Source: Bog-473 sp963741995 (lineage in GTDB: Bacteria > Actinomycetota > Acidimicrobiia > Acidimicrobiales > RAAP-2). From it: a stretch of DNA of 64,000 bases. The stretch spans positions 1-64,000 of the forward strand of contig CAVUKI010000008.1 of NCBI GenBank assembly GCA_963741995.1. The letters run 5' to 3'. The translations under genes were made by a program, and so were the position numbers. The notes beneath the pieces were generated by a model. The model was not told the origin of the DNA, did not search any database, and saw only the letters and a program-made list of their open reading frames with translations. Positions 7,850 through 16,655 of this stretch are shown in pieces; within the stretch, counting starts at the first letter, position 1; each line of letters begins with the position of its first letter.

Positions 7850-9208
7850 AGGATCCCGAGCCTGCGGGACAGGTCGGACGCCAGCACGCCCTCGGGATCG
7901 ACCCTCCGGCGGACCCTACTCATGTCGCCCAGCCGGGGGTACATGACGGGGAGGAGCTCCGGACGCAGACGGGAGTCCTTCGCCAGATCAGACGCGACCA
8001 CCGGCAAGCGCAACGGCATCATCGAGACGGTCCAGCAGCGCGGGGAGATCGGCCGGCCCGAGCGGGAAATCGAGCGCGAGGGTCCAGCCTTCCTGGCTGA
8101 AGGACAGCGGACCAGGCGTCCCGGGTCCGAAGCGCTTCAGGACGGCGAGGAAGGAGGGCACCCCCGACGACGCGATCGCCTGAACAGCGTCCTCGATGAC
8201 ATCGGCCCGCTCCGCAGGCACTGCGAACTGGTACTGCACGAAACCCTGCGGTCCATAGAGGAGGTTCCACCGAGCCACTCCGTCGAGAGGATGGAAGAAC
8301 CCAGCCAGCGGACGGAGCGAACCCCGTGACTCCAGGGACGCCCGAAACCACGCCTCGTTCAAGGCGCGCACGGATAACCGGTTCACGAGCCGGGCAGGCA
8401 CCGGGTGTGGCACGCGCATCCTCGGATCCCCTGGCATCTCCAGGCTGCGCCCGCGCAGCCTGCGCGGGATGGCGCTGGAAGGGGCGTGGTCCCCCCTCGT
8501 CAAGACCGAGCGGTGGTGGCCGTTGCGGCCGCCGACGCAGTCAAGCCACGCCACGCTGTAGTGGTAACGGCAGTCCGTCTGCTCCATGGTCGACATCAAG
8601 TCCTCGAGGCGAGTGAACCGCTGGGTGCTTGCCTGAATCCACGACGTCGCAATGGGGATGAGTCGCAGGACGGCGCCGACCACCACGCCAGTGAGGCCCA
8701 TGCCGCCGGCGGTGGCCCAGAACAGCTCCGGGTCACGATCGGGCGCCACGGTGACCACGCCGTTCGGCGTGACGAGGGTCATCTCCACCACGTGCCGGGC
8801 GAAGCTGCCGTCGCGGTGGTGATTCTTTCCGTGGACGTCCGCGGCGATGGCACCCCCGACGGTGACATAGCGCGTTCCTGGCGTCACCGCCACGAACCAG
8901 CCAGCCGGGATGAGGCGCCGCATCAGGTTGTGCAGGCTGACGCCTCCACCGACTTCGATCGTCCCCACGACCTCGTTCAGGGCGCCGATGTGGTCGAGGC
9001 CCGCCGTGTCGATGGTGAGCCCGCCCGTGCACTGCGCGGCGTCGCCGTAGCTCCGCCCCAGGCCGCGGGCGATGATTCCACCGGAGTGGTCGTGCATCGA
9101 GGCCAAGACGCAGGACGCGTCGACGGGACGGCTGACCAGGGCGGTCGTGGGCGCGGTCCTGCCCCAACCGGACAGAGGACGAGGGGAGCTCTCGACCGTA
9201 ACGGTCAT
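7845..9208 (-). CDS. dprE1: DprE1-type FAD oxidoreductase of decaprenylphosphoryl-ribose (frameshifted near C-terminus)
   Basis: DprE1 oxidises decaprenylphosphoryl-ribose at C2'. The FAD_binding_4 half shows ARGLGRSYGDAA and GGAIAADVHGKNHH (the His of family members), and the substrate half ends in GWTLALDFPL. In the main frame a TGA follows GGRV at 7988. Deleting one G from GTCTGATCTGG restores VYLAKDSRL and reading continues through MYPRLGDM and VRRRVDP to ASDLSRRLGIL at 7845, a normal C-terminus. The catalytic Lys of AKDSR lies beyond the break. The position of the mycobacterial benzothiazinone-reactive Cys is Ala here. The start overlaps ubiA as ATGA. Confidence 0.88.
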
Positions 9209-10176
9209 CCGTACAGGCCGATGCCCATGAGGGCCAACCAGAGCACCCCGTAGCCCTGTAGCACGTGGTCACCCAGAGCCAGCTGTTCGGGCTCGCCGCC
9301 GTGGCCGGCATCGAGGAGGCGCAAGATGTGCAGGACCGAGAGGACGAGGGGGATGACGGTCAGCTCGATCCAGACGACGCGGTCCCCGGCATGGAGGAGC
9401 AGCCCGGTCCGATCGAACGCCCACAGGCAGTAGGACGCGACGGTCACGGTGGCCGAGATGGTCAGGGTCGATTTGAGGAAGGACTGGCTGTACTGATCGA
9501 GCACGAGGCGGTGCACCCCCCGGTCGTCTCCCAGCCGAGCGTGCTCCGCACAGCGCTTCCCGCTCACGATGAACAGGGCGGCGAACGAGGTGAAGACGAG
9601 GAACCAATTGGAGAGCGGTACCTGGGCGACGACGCCGCCGGCAACGGCCCGCAGCACGAAGCATGAAGCCACCACCGCCAGCTCCATCACGGGCTCGCGC
9701 TTCAAGCGGATGCTGTAGGCGATGCTCAATCCAGCGTAGGAGGCCACGACGGCAGCAAACCCCCACGGGCGAAGGAGCAGTGCGGCGGCGACGGCGGTGG
9801 CGAGAAGGGCGGTCCCGACGCCGAGGGCGACATCCGGTCGGAGCGCTCCACTCGCCACGGGTCGGACCCGCTTGGTGGGATGGTATCGATCCGATTCGGC
9901 GTCCACGACGTCGTTGACGAGGTAGGTGCCCGAGGCCACGACGCAGAAGATCAAGAAAGCCGCGACCACCCGCAACGTCGTATGCCATTCGCCGAGCACG
10001 CCCGCGGCGGCCGGTGCCATGAAGACGAGGACGTTCTTCAGCCACTGCCTTGGACGCGCGCCCCGGGCCAGCAGGACAAGCGTGGAACGGGGGGCCGGCG
10101 GGCCGAGGCGGTGCAGTGGCACGACGTCGTCGTTCGGCTGCGGCTCCAGGCGCGGGACTCGCCCCAGTGACGTCAC
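9205..10176 (-). CDS. ubiA: UbiA-family decaprenyl-phosphate phosphoribosyltransferase
   Basis: The ~323-aa integral membrane prenyltransferase begins at the GTG that overlaps the upstream stop (GTGA). ARPRQWLKN starts the family; YLVNDVVDAESDRYHP is the first Asp-rich metal site, and SIRLKREPVMELAVVAS matches the second conserved loop of DPPR synthases. Eight to nine hydrophobic segments follow. Next to dprE1 and dprE2 the substrate should be decaprenyl phosphate plus PRPP, giving 5'-phosphoribosyl-decaprenyl-phosphate, the first step to the arabinofuranose donor. No phosphatase for the next step is visible in this run. Confidence 0.87.
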   Translation of the reverse strand: MTSLGRVPRLEPQPNDDVVPLHRLGPPAPRSTLVLLARGARPRQWLKNVLVFMAPAAAGVLGEWHTTLRVVAAFLIFCVVASGTYLVNDVVDAESDRYHPTKRVRPVASGALRPDVALGVGTALLATAVAAALLLRPWGFAAVVASYAGLSIAYSIRLKREPVMELAVVASCFVLRAVAGGVVAQVPLSNWFLVFTSFAALFIVSGKRCAEHARLGDDRGVHRLVLDQYSQSFLKSTLTISATVTVASYCLWAFDRTGLLLHAGDRVVWIELTVIPLVLSVLHILRLLDAGHGGEPEQLALGDHVLQGYGVLWLALMGIGLYG

Positions 10177-11411
10177 GGTTTGACCGCCGCGGACATGGTG
10201 ATGAAGTCGCGGGCCCACCAGGGCTCGAAGTAGCGCCCTGGAGTTCCCGTCATGCCGCCGAGGAGTTCGGTGCCGTTGGTGGGGGTGGCCGGCCCCGCGG
10301 GGGTCGACGGCTGATAGCTGCTGAAGTTGACCCAGTCGGTGTTGATGTCGAGCTCCATGGCCCGGACTGCTCCGGCGTGGACCATGATGTTGGCCAGGTT
10401 GTAGATGTCCAGCCCGGGGCCCCCGACGTAGAGGAGGGCGCCGTTCGCCGTGATCCCGAGGGCGGAACGCCAGACGTACAGGCCACCGCCCAACGTCGCG
10501 CCCCACGCCGAGGAGTTCGCGTCGTACGCGGCAGGCACGATCTGCCCGTTGTCGACCAGGAGGTCGAGGTTCTGCCTGACTGCAACCACGCTCGGCGTCA
10601 TGGAGACGTCGCTTCCCCATTGCCCGAGCGCGAACGAACCGTTCTTGTAGACGACGAACGAGGCGGCACCCGTCCGCAGCGGAATTATTGTCTTGTCGTC
10701 TGTGTAATAGCCACCGTTGGCCGCGGACATCAGAAAACCGGCGTTGAATGCCGCCACCAGGGAGGTGGAGTCGGAGGGCGAAATGGGCGCGGTGTGCGTG
10801 TAGGGTCCGCCACCAGGGATCTGGCTGCCGGAGTACAGGGTCGCCTTGAGCAGCATGGGATCCATCCAGGCCACTCCCACCACGAAGCTGGTGTGGATCG
10901 CGCTGGGCCGGATCAGCGTCTCGTACACCGCGGGGACGCCGTTGACGAGACGGCCGGCCGGCGACCACTGCCCCTCACCGGCGATGGGAGGGCTCGCCAA
11001 CGGGGTGATGGGCGCCGGCGGCGGAAGGTGGGCCACGGTGGCCGCAGCCGGCGCGGTGGTGACGGTCTTGGGTTTGTGGATGGTGCCGGGTGGGAGTGCG
11101 CCGCCCACCTTGGGCTGATGGTGGGAGTACCACTCGTTCTCGGTCCAGTTGACGACGGACGCGCCCCCGTGCTCGCGGAACCACTCGGCCAGCCGGGAAC
11201 CAGCCGAGCTTCCGAGGGCGGGGTTGGTGAGCGCGCCGCCGATGGAAACGGCAAGCCAAATGAGGAGTGCCGCCAACACCGCACCGATGCCCGCGAGGAC
11301 ACGGCGACGGCGATGGACGCGCGATCTCGACCAGCGCGCTCGCCGGACCCCCTTGGAGCGCGGCGCATCCGGTTCGCGCTCGTCGAGCTCCTCCAGGGGT
11401 GGGCTCAGCAC
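10173..11411 (-). CDS. Membrane-anchored phosphodiester glycosidase (NAGPA-like) domain protein
   Basis: Starting at GTG 11411 (GGTGGAG five bases upstream), ~412 aa. A basic cytoplasmic tail (RSRVHRRRR) is followed by one membrane span (LAGIGAVLAALLIWLAVSIGG), an extracellular linker and a NAGPA domain: SLVAAFNAGFLMS, GGYYTDDKTIIPL, the WGSDVSMTP segment, AVRQNLDLLV, GPGLDIYN and AMELDINTDW. It is closely similar to the 4783-5907 product, but is membrane anchored rather than lipoprotein-like. It lies between ferredoxin and ubiA and overlaps both, so it is part of the same operon. Substrate unknown. Confidence 0.83.
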   Translation of the reverse strand: MLSPPLEELDEREPDAPRSKGVRRARWSRSRVHRRRRVLAGIGAVLAALLIWLAVSIGGALTNPALGSSAGSRLAEWFREHGGASVVNWTENEWYSHHQPKVGGALPPGTIHKPKTVTTAPAAATVAHLPPPAPITPLASPPIAGEGQWSPAGRLVNGVPAVYETLIRPSAIHTSFVVGVAWMDPMLLKATLYSGSQIPGGGPYTHTAPISPSDSTSLVAAFNAGFLMSAANGGYYTDDKTIIPLRTGAASFVVYKNGSFALGQWGSDVSMTPSVVAVRQNLDLLVDNGQIVPAAYDANSSAWGATLGGGLYVWRSALGITANGALLYVGGPGLDIYNLANIMVHAGAVRAMELDINTDWVNFSSYQPSTPAGPATPTNGTELLGGMTGTPGRYFEPWWARDFITMSAAVKP

Positions 11412-11620
11412 GTGTGCTCCACCAGGTGCAGGGCCTGCTTCGGGCACGACCGCACGGCGCGTACGGCATGTTCGACGAGGGCGGGGGCAATTTCCGCACC
11501 GTCGATGACTGGATATCCCCAGCGATCGAGTTCGATGCGCTCGGGTAGCATTTCGGCGCACACGCCGCGCCCGTCGCACGCGACCGGGTCCAGGACCAAT
11601 TCCAGGCTCCAACGGCTCAT
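11405..11620 (-). CDS. Ferredoxin-like [3Fe-4S] protein
   Basis: 71 aa from the ATG at 11620, which overlaps the NuoF-like stop as ATGA. ACDGRGVCAEM and SCPKQAL give a C-x5-C...C-P ligand set typical of single-cluster [3Fe-4S] ferredoxins of actinobacteria; there is a final Cys at the C-terminus. Translational coupling on both sides suggests it carries electrons between the NuoF-like dehydrogenase and the membrane or ApbE-dependent components. The upstream in-frame ATG at 11695 is rejected because it lies deep inside the neighbour. Confidence 0.85.
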   Translation of the reverse strand: MSRWSLELVLDPVACDGRGVCAEMLPERIELDRWGYPVIDGAEIAPALVEHAVRAVRSCPKQALHLVEHTC

Positions 11621-12930
11621 GCCCTGCTCACCAGCCTTCTCGTCGCCGTCCGGCCCGCCACCGGCAGCACCCGCGCCGCCTGCGTCTGGGTGCACGGGCC
11701 GCGGCGCTGGTGTGAGGCGACCTCGTCGGCGAACACGCCGAGGCCGGTACGCACGAACCGGGCGACGCCGTCAGGGTGGCGGCAGGCGCCCCTCCCCTCC
11801 ACCAGTGTGCAGATCTGGAGGATGCGGTCGAGGTGGGGTCCACCCCGTCCGCCGTAGGCCAGCCGGTCCATGCTCTCGGCCAACTCGCCCAGTCCGTGCA
11901 CGCACGGGCCGCATTGGCCGGCGCCCTGCCCCTCCATGTACCGCACGACATCGGCCATCTCGGCCAGTGGGCAGACGTCACGAGGCAGCGGCACGATCAC
12001 GCCGGCACCGAGGGTCGCGCCGGCGCGGCGGGCAGCCTTCTCCGAAACGGGGAGCTCGGCGAAGACCTGCGGGGAGACCCAGGCGCCTCCGTAGCCACCG
12101 AGGAGGAAGGCCCGCGTACGGGCCAGATCGTCCTCCCCGAGACCGACTGCAGCGCGGAGGGAAGAGCCGAGCGCCGCCTCGACGACCAGAGGCCCGCCAG
12201 GGCGGCTGACCGTCAGCAGCATGGTGCCCGGGTACGCTGCCGTGCCGACCCCCCGGAACCAGTCCGCTCCGAAGCGGGCAACGAGGGCCACGTGGGCCAG
12301 CGTCTCGACGTTCTGCACCAGGGTGGGACGGCCCCCCACACCGCGCTCGCGGATGGTCGTCAGCCCGACAAAGGACGGCACCGCGCCCCGGCGCCCGCCG
12401 AGTGCATTGACCACGGCCGACTCCTGACCGGAGATGAACGTGTCAGGTGCCTCAGCGGGCTCGATGGCGATCGGATCGAGGCCGTGGACGCGGCGCTCGG
12501 CCAGAGCGGCCTCGACGGTTGGCATGCTCGAGGCCGGGACGTACACGATTGCCTGTTGGGCGCGCAGGGCGGTCGCCGCGAGCGCCAGTCCGTCGAGCAC
12601 GAGGTGCGGCGTCCGCGAGAGCAGCAATGCGTCCTTGCGGCTGGCGGGTTCGCCTTCGGCACCGTTGGCCACCACGACCGGGCGGCGGCGCGAGGCCCCA
12701 GCAACCGCCTGCCACTTGGCCGCCACAGGGAACCATGCCCCACCGTGGCCCACCAGCCCGCTTGCCTCGAGCTCGTCGATCAGCCGGTGCGGCTGGTGAT
12801 GGAGCTCGCCCCATCGGTCGAGATGGGTACCCAGCCCTGGGCCGGGCGCGCCTCCGCCCACGAGCCCGTGCAGCAGTCGGGTCGTGGCCCGCGGCGCCCT
12901 GGGGGCGCCGTGACGGAGAGTCAGGCTCAT
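11617..12930 (-). CDS. NuoF-like NADH/flavin iron-sulfur oxidoreductase subunit
   Basis: 437 aa. GLVGHGGAWFP and VVVANGAEGEPASRKDA match the FMN/NADH-binding core of NuoF. The C-terminal region QGAGQCGPCVHGL and GRGACRHPDG forms the iron-sulfur domain; the usual first Cys of the S-C-G-x-C-x-P-C motif is Ala here and an upstream Cys (RDVCPLAE) may replace it, as in related stand-alone NuoF-like proteins. No other Nuo subunits are present, so it is not complex I. With ferredoxin, a heme membrane protein and ApbE it probably feeds NAD(P)H electrons into a small membrane redox chain. Confidence 0.82.
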   Translation of the reverse strand: MSLTLRHGAPRAPRATTRLLHGLVGGGAPGPGLGTHLDRWGELHHQPHRLIDELEASGLVGHGGAWFPVAAKWQAVAGASRRRPVVVANGAEGEPASRKDALLLSRTPHLVLDGLALAATALRAQQAIVYVPASSMPTVEAALAERRVHGLDPIAIEPAEAPDTFISGQESAVVNALGGRRGAVPSFVGLTTIRERGVGGRPTLVQNVETLAHVALVARFGADWFRGVGTAAYPGTMLLTVSRPGGPLVVEAALGSSLRAAVGLGEDDLARTRAFLLGGYGGAWVSPQVFAELPVSEKAARRAGATLGAGVIVPLPRDVCPLAEMADVVRYMEGQGAGQCGPCVHGLGELAESMDRLAYGGRGGPHLDRILQICTLVEGRGACRHPDGVARFVRTGLGVFADEVASHQRRGPCTQTQAARVLPVAGRTATRRLVSRA

Positions 12931-14042
12931 TGCGCCGGACTTCCCGAGAGCTGGCCGGAGAGTGTGCCGGCGCCCGGACTCAACGACAGGTTCATAGTCA
13001 GGTTGAGGGAGGCGGTCGGGCCGGTCACGAACGCTCCGACTGTGGACCCGTCGAGGGCCGTGACCTGCCCGCTCAGCTGGCCGAAGGTCACCTCGCTGTG
13101 GTGGAGGGCGACACCGCCGTTGACGGCAGGGCCGATGATGCGCACCACGAGGGGCACGCTCGTGTCGGCGGGCCGCATGCTGAGGGTGACCTCGGCGTCA
13201 CCGTCAGCATTGGGGGGTGACGTGGCGACCGTTCCCGAGACGGTCGTCTCGAAGGGGGCGCTCGGGATGCCCGAGGCGAGTGGGGCGGAGGTAGACGGCG
13301 TGGTCGACGCCGGCGCCGAGGAGTACGAGGCCGAGGCGGAACCGGAGAGCTGGGCCAACAGGGCCGTGGAGGTACCGGCCCGGCGGGACCACCCGGGCCG
13401 GAGCGGACCGGCGGCAGCGAAGGCCGTGATCACAATGAGTACCGCAGCGCCCGCGACGGCGCCGCCGAGCCGCCAGGTGACCGAGCGCGCCCTCCCGGCC
13501 GCCAAGCGCCAGGCAACTGCAGCGGCGACAGCGGCCGTGCAGAGGACGAACACGAGCATCGCCCCGGGAAGCCGGGCGTCGGAGCCTGAGCCCAGGCCGT
13601 GGAGAACGGCGATCGGCCAGCAGGCATAGGCCAGCCAATGGACTCCCCGCCAGGCAGCCACGCCGATGCGGCGGCGGAGCGCGCTGGTGATCGCGACGGC
13701 GAGGAGCATGTCGAACGCCACTGCCCCGAGACCCACCCAGACCGGGCGGTAGGGAGAGCGGAACGGGATGACCGCGTCGGCCAGTCCAATCGGGACGTAG
13801 CCGTCCCCCACCGTGGTGACGACGTGCACGCCGATCAGGGCGATGCAAAACAGCGACAGATTCCGATGCACTGATTGGGAGAGGAAGCGGGGCCAGCGGT
13901 CGCTCGTCCATCCCACCGACGCGACGGTCCCGAGCACGACCGTCGCGGACAGCAGGATGAGCGAGACGAGACCGGTGGCGCGCGTCAGATACCACAGGGC
14001 GCTCGAGCCGTGGCCGACGGTCGCCAGCAGGCTCGCCGTCAT
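12927..14042 (-). CDS. Ferric-reductase-like transmembrane protein with extracytoplasmic C-terminal domain
   Basis: 371 aa from the ATG at 14042 (ATGA overlap with apbE). Residues ~1-230 hold six or seven membrane spans with candidate heme His residues (HRNLSLFCIALIGVH and GVHWLAYACWPIAVLHG), the layout of the Ferric_reduct/YedZ family. A Ser/Ala linker leads to a ~110-residue beta-rich domain (from TTVSGTVATSPP to the C-terminus) without a recognised family. No NAD or FAD reductase domain is present, so electrons must come from a partner such as the coupled NuoF-like protein and ferredoxin. The terminal acceptor is unknown. Confidence 0.75.
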   Translation of the reverse strand: MTASLLATVGHGSSALWYLTRATGLVSLILLSATVVLGTVASVGWTSDRWPRFLSQSVHRNLSLFCIALIGVHVVTTVGDGYVPIGLADAVIPFRSPYRPVWVGLGAVAFDMLLAVAITSALRRRIGVAAWRGVHWLAYACWPIAVLHGLGSGSDARLPGAMLVFVLCTAAVAAAVAWRLAAGRARSVTWRLGGAVAGAAVLIVITAFAAAGPLRPGWSRRAGTSTALLAQLSGSASASYSSAPASTTPSTSAPLASGIPSAPFETTVSGTVATSPPNADGDAEVTLSMRPADTSVPLVVRIIGPAVNGGVALHHSEVTFGQLSGQVTALDGSTVGAFVTGPTASLNLTMNLSLSPGAGTLSGQLSGSPAQ

Positions 14043-15004
14043 CGGGAGCTCAACTCCGGCGCGGGCAGAGCGGGCCCCGGGATCGGCCAGCCTGCGGTGT
14101 AGACGACCGTCCCGTCGAGCCGCACGAGCCGCGCTGGGAGCCCGTGGACTTCCATCCAGTCGACCGCGCGCTCGCCGAGCACCATCGCTGCCGTGGACGC
14201 CGCGTTCGCCTGCACGCAGGTTGCCGCCGCCGCCGAGACCGTCCGCCAGCAGGGCGCCGCAGACAACCCGGTGGCCGGATCCACAATGTGATGGACCTCG
14301 TGTGACCCGAGTCGCCAGTGGCGGACGCCGACGCCCGACGAGGCGAGCCCGCCCGACCATATGGCGACGGCCTCGGCCGGGACGGGAGAGGTGCAGGTGT
14401 CTGCGATGCCGATGTCGAACCCGCCGGCGGGAGCCGGGCCGGCCGCGGACGCATCGCCGCCGAGCGAGACAAGCACGCCACACCCGAGCCGGCTGTGGAT
14501 GGTCGCCGCGGCTCGGTCTGCCGCCAGCGCTTTGGCTGTCGCGCCGAGGTCGAGGGAGGTGTCCGTCGGGAGCCGGACGGCGCGTCGGCTCCGGTCGACG
14601 GAGACGGAGCGCCACCCTGGCACGGCTCGCTCCGGCGGGAGTTCGCCGTCGACGCCAAGACGGACGTCGGCGAAATCGCGGTCGTAACCCAAGAGGTTCA
14701 TGGCTGCGCCAACGGTGGGGTCGACCAACCCATCCGTCGCCTCGGCCATGGCGAGCGCCACGTCGATCGCCTCGAAGAGATCGTGACTGACGACGACCTC
14801 AAAGCCTGCGGCAGCGTTGAGCCGGGTCAGCTCCGAGTCGCTCCGAAACCGGCTAGCCACAAGGTCGATGCGCTCGAGTTCTTCTTCGAGCATTTCCGAT
14901 GCCGCGAAGAGTGCTCCGGCGTCGGTGACGAGCTCTGCGATGGAGCCGAGGGCTCGGGTCCTAAAGACGTGTTGGCTGTGGGCGGGGGCGTCGGCCTCGG
15001 CCAT
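14039..15004 (-). CDS. apbE: FAD:protein FMN transferase (ApbE)
   Basis: 321 aa from the ATG at 15004, which shares a base with the preceding TGA. Conserved blocks: MLEEELERIDLVASRFRSDSEL, SLDLGATAKALAADRAA, VSLGGDASAAG, SGGLASSGVGVR and the metal-binding HHIVDPATGLSA. ApbE uses FAD to attach FMN covalently to Ser/Thr of membrane redox proteins outside the cell membrane. No FMN_bind-domain target is encoded nearby, so the acceptor is open: the beta-rich tail of the ferric-reductase-like protein or the small Ser/Thr-rich anchored proteins are candidates. No signal peptide is obvious. Confidence 0.88.
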   Translation of the reverse strand: MAEADAPAHSQHVFRTRALGSIAELVTDAGALFAASEMLEEELERIDLVASRFRSDSELTRLNAAAGFEVVVSHDLFEAIDVALAMAEATDGLVDPTVGAAMNLLGYDRDFADVRLGVDGELPPERAVPGWRSVSVDRSRRAVRLPTDTSLDLGATAKALAADRAAATIHSRLGCGVLVSLGGDASAAGPAPAGGFDIGIADTCTSPVPAEAVAIWSGGLASSGVGVRHWRLGSHEVHHIVDPATGLSAAPCWRTVSAAAATCVQANAASTAAMVLGERAVDWMEVHGLPARLVRLDGTVVYTAGWPIPGPALPAPELSSR

Positions 15005-15330
15005 CAAGTCGATCCGCTGGTGACCGGCGGAGGCGCCGAGGCAGCCGTTGGCGGGGTCGACGGCGGGTTGAGAGAGCTCGAGGAGCTTGAGGCGCCTACG
15101 CCCTGACCGGTGTTGCCGGCGGGCACGGTAGATGTGGCCGCCCCCGTGCTCGCGCCAGCGTGGTGCCCCGGCAGAGCTTTGGCGACGTAGATGCCCAGTG
15201 CCGCAACTGCGGCGATGGTGGCGACGGCGATTGACCCGGTGAGGCTGGACAGCCGGTTCAGCGCGCCGTCGCGGCGCAGGGATGCTGCACGGCGCTGCTG
15301 GGCCGGGCCGGGTTGCCGGAGAGGTGCCAT
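15004..15330 (-). CDS. Small membrane-anchored Ser/Thr/Ala-rich protein
   Basis: 108 aa: basic N-terminus, one membrane span around residues 33-50 (IAVATIAAVAALGIYVA), then a low-complexity tail rich in Ser, Thr, Pro and Gly. Right after the span it has AGASTGAATST, which has a loose likeness to ApbE flavinylation sites. The 17489-17887 product has the same plan (span ending in VAK, then GGSTGA). It begins the tightly overlapping gene run and is coupled to apbE. Function unknown. Confidence 0.65.
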   Translation of the reverse strand: MAPLRQPGPAQQRRAASLRRDGALNRLSSLTGSIAVATIAAVAALGIYVAKALPGHHAGASTGAATSTVPAGNTGQGVGASSSSSSLNPPSTPPTAASAPPPVTSGST

Positions 15331-15380
15331 TGGGAGCAGGGTACGGACGCACCCTGACGCCTACATGAAGAGTGAGGGTC

Positions 15381-16655
15381 TCAGGCTAAGGATTCGCTAA
15401 GTGTGTCACCGGTTTCGTTGGCCTTTCCTTTGCGCGCCGGTACCCTGCGCCAGGAGATCTCCAGACGAGCGCCTCCCAGTTCGGCGACCCCGATCGCCCA
15501 TTGGCCCTGTGTGGAGCGGACGACCGAGTCGGCGATGGCAAGACCGAGGCCGGTGCCTGCCACCTGGTCGGTGGCGCGGTGGAACCGATCGAACACGGCG
15601 TCCCTCTGGTCCTCCGGGATGCCGGGACCGGAGTCGTCGACGCGCAGATCGACCCGGGTGCCCCAGTCGCGCACACTGACCTCGACACGGCCCCCGTCGC
15701 CCGCGAATTTGCACGCGTTGTCAACGAGGACTCCCGCCAAGCGGTCGATGAGGTCCGGCTGTACCTGCACGGTGAACGGGCCGTTGCCGACTCTCTGCAT
15801 GGAGAGATCGACCCCGCGCGCCGTCGCCAGCGCACCGAAACGCTCCACACAGCTCTCGACCACGTCGCCGACGTCCGCCAGATCGGCGTCGCCTGGCCGT
15901 GCTTGCTCACTATCTGCCCTGGCCAGCCAGAGCAGGTCTTCCACGATCCGGCGCAGCCGCGTACTCTCCCGACCCACCCGTTCGAACGCCTCCCGGTAGG
16001 CGGTCGGGTCACGGGGCCGGTCCAGTGCCAGGCCCACCTCGGCTTCGATGACCGAAATGGGGGTGCGCAGCTCATGCGAGGCATCGGCGGTGAATTCGGC
16101 CTGGCGGCGACGCACCAGCTCCGACGGTGCAGAGGCCCGCAGACCCACCACCATCGCGCCGGCGAACACGGCGACGGCCAGGATCACGCCGAAAACGAGC
16201 TCGGCGACCAACAGCGTCCACTGCACGTTCGACGTGGCGGCCGTGCTCTGGCCGGCCACCAGAACGGCATCGTGCGTCCGCAACGTGTCGAACCGGAACG
16301 TCGAGCTCCCGATGTCGACAGTGACCGGGTCCGTTCCCCAGTGGCGGGCGGGCAGAGGCGGCACCGTCGACGTCAAGGCGGTCACTGTCCCCGAGGGGGC
16401 GATCGACCACAGGAATACCGGAGCATCGTCCAGGTCGGTGTCGGCGTCCGGCGCGCTCGATCCGTGCAAGGCGAGCGTCTGCTGCCGCGCGTCCTCGAGC
16501 CGATCGGCCAGGCGATGGTCCGTCGTGCTGATCAGGTGGTTGGTGACGATCAGGTTCAAGACGATGGCGGCGACGACGTAGAACACCATGACGACCAGCG
16601 TGGCGACCGCGGCGACGCGCACGGCATGCCGTCGGTGCCCCCGGGTCGTCTTCAC
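15381..16655 (-). CDS. Two-component sensor histidine kinase
   Basis: 424 aa with a GTG start overlapping the regulator stop (GTGA). A first membrane span (residues ~12-34), an extracytoplasmic sensor of ~110 residues, a second span (~147-168), a HisKA dimerisation box (DASHELRTPISVIEAEV) and an HATPase_c domain with N box (LVDNACKFAGDG), G1 (VDDSGPGIPED) and G2 (GTGLGLAIADS). No HAMP is obvious. It lies 51 bp upstream of the small anchored protein, so it may be co-transcribed with the redox/arabinose run and sense an envelope signal. Confidence 0.9.
   Translation of the reverse strand: MKTTRGHRRHAVRVAAVATLVVMVFYVVAAIVLNLIVTNHLISTTDHRLADRLEDARQQTLALHGSSAPDADTDLDDAPVFLWSIAPSGTVTALTSTVPPLPARHWGTDPVTVDIGSSTFRFDTLRTHDAVLVAGQSTAATSNVQWTLLVAELVFGVILAVAVFAGAMVVGLRASAPSELVRRRQAEFTADASHELRTPISVIEAEVGLALDRPRDPTAYREAFERVGRESTRLRRIVEDLLWLARADSEQARPGDADLADVGDVVESCVERFGALATARGVDLSMQRVGNGPFTVQVQPDLIDRLAGVLVDNACKFAGDGGRVEVSVRDWGTRVDLRVDDSGPGIPEDQRDAVFDRFHRATDQVAGTGLGLAIADSVVRSTQGQWAIGVAELGGARLEISWRRVPARKGKANETGDTLSESLA

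Noticed and set aside
10177..10968. N-terminal extension of UbiA frame
   Set aside because: This part is antiframe sequence of the NAGPA gene; the GTG at 10176 overlapping the stop is the natural start.
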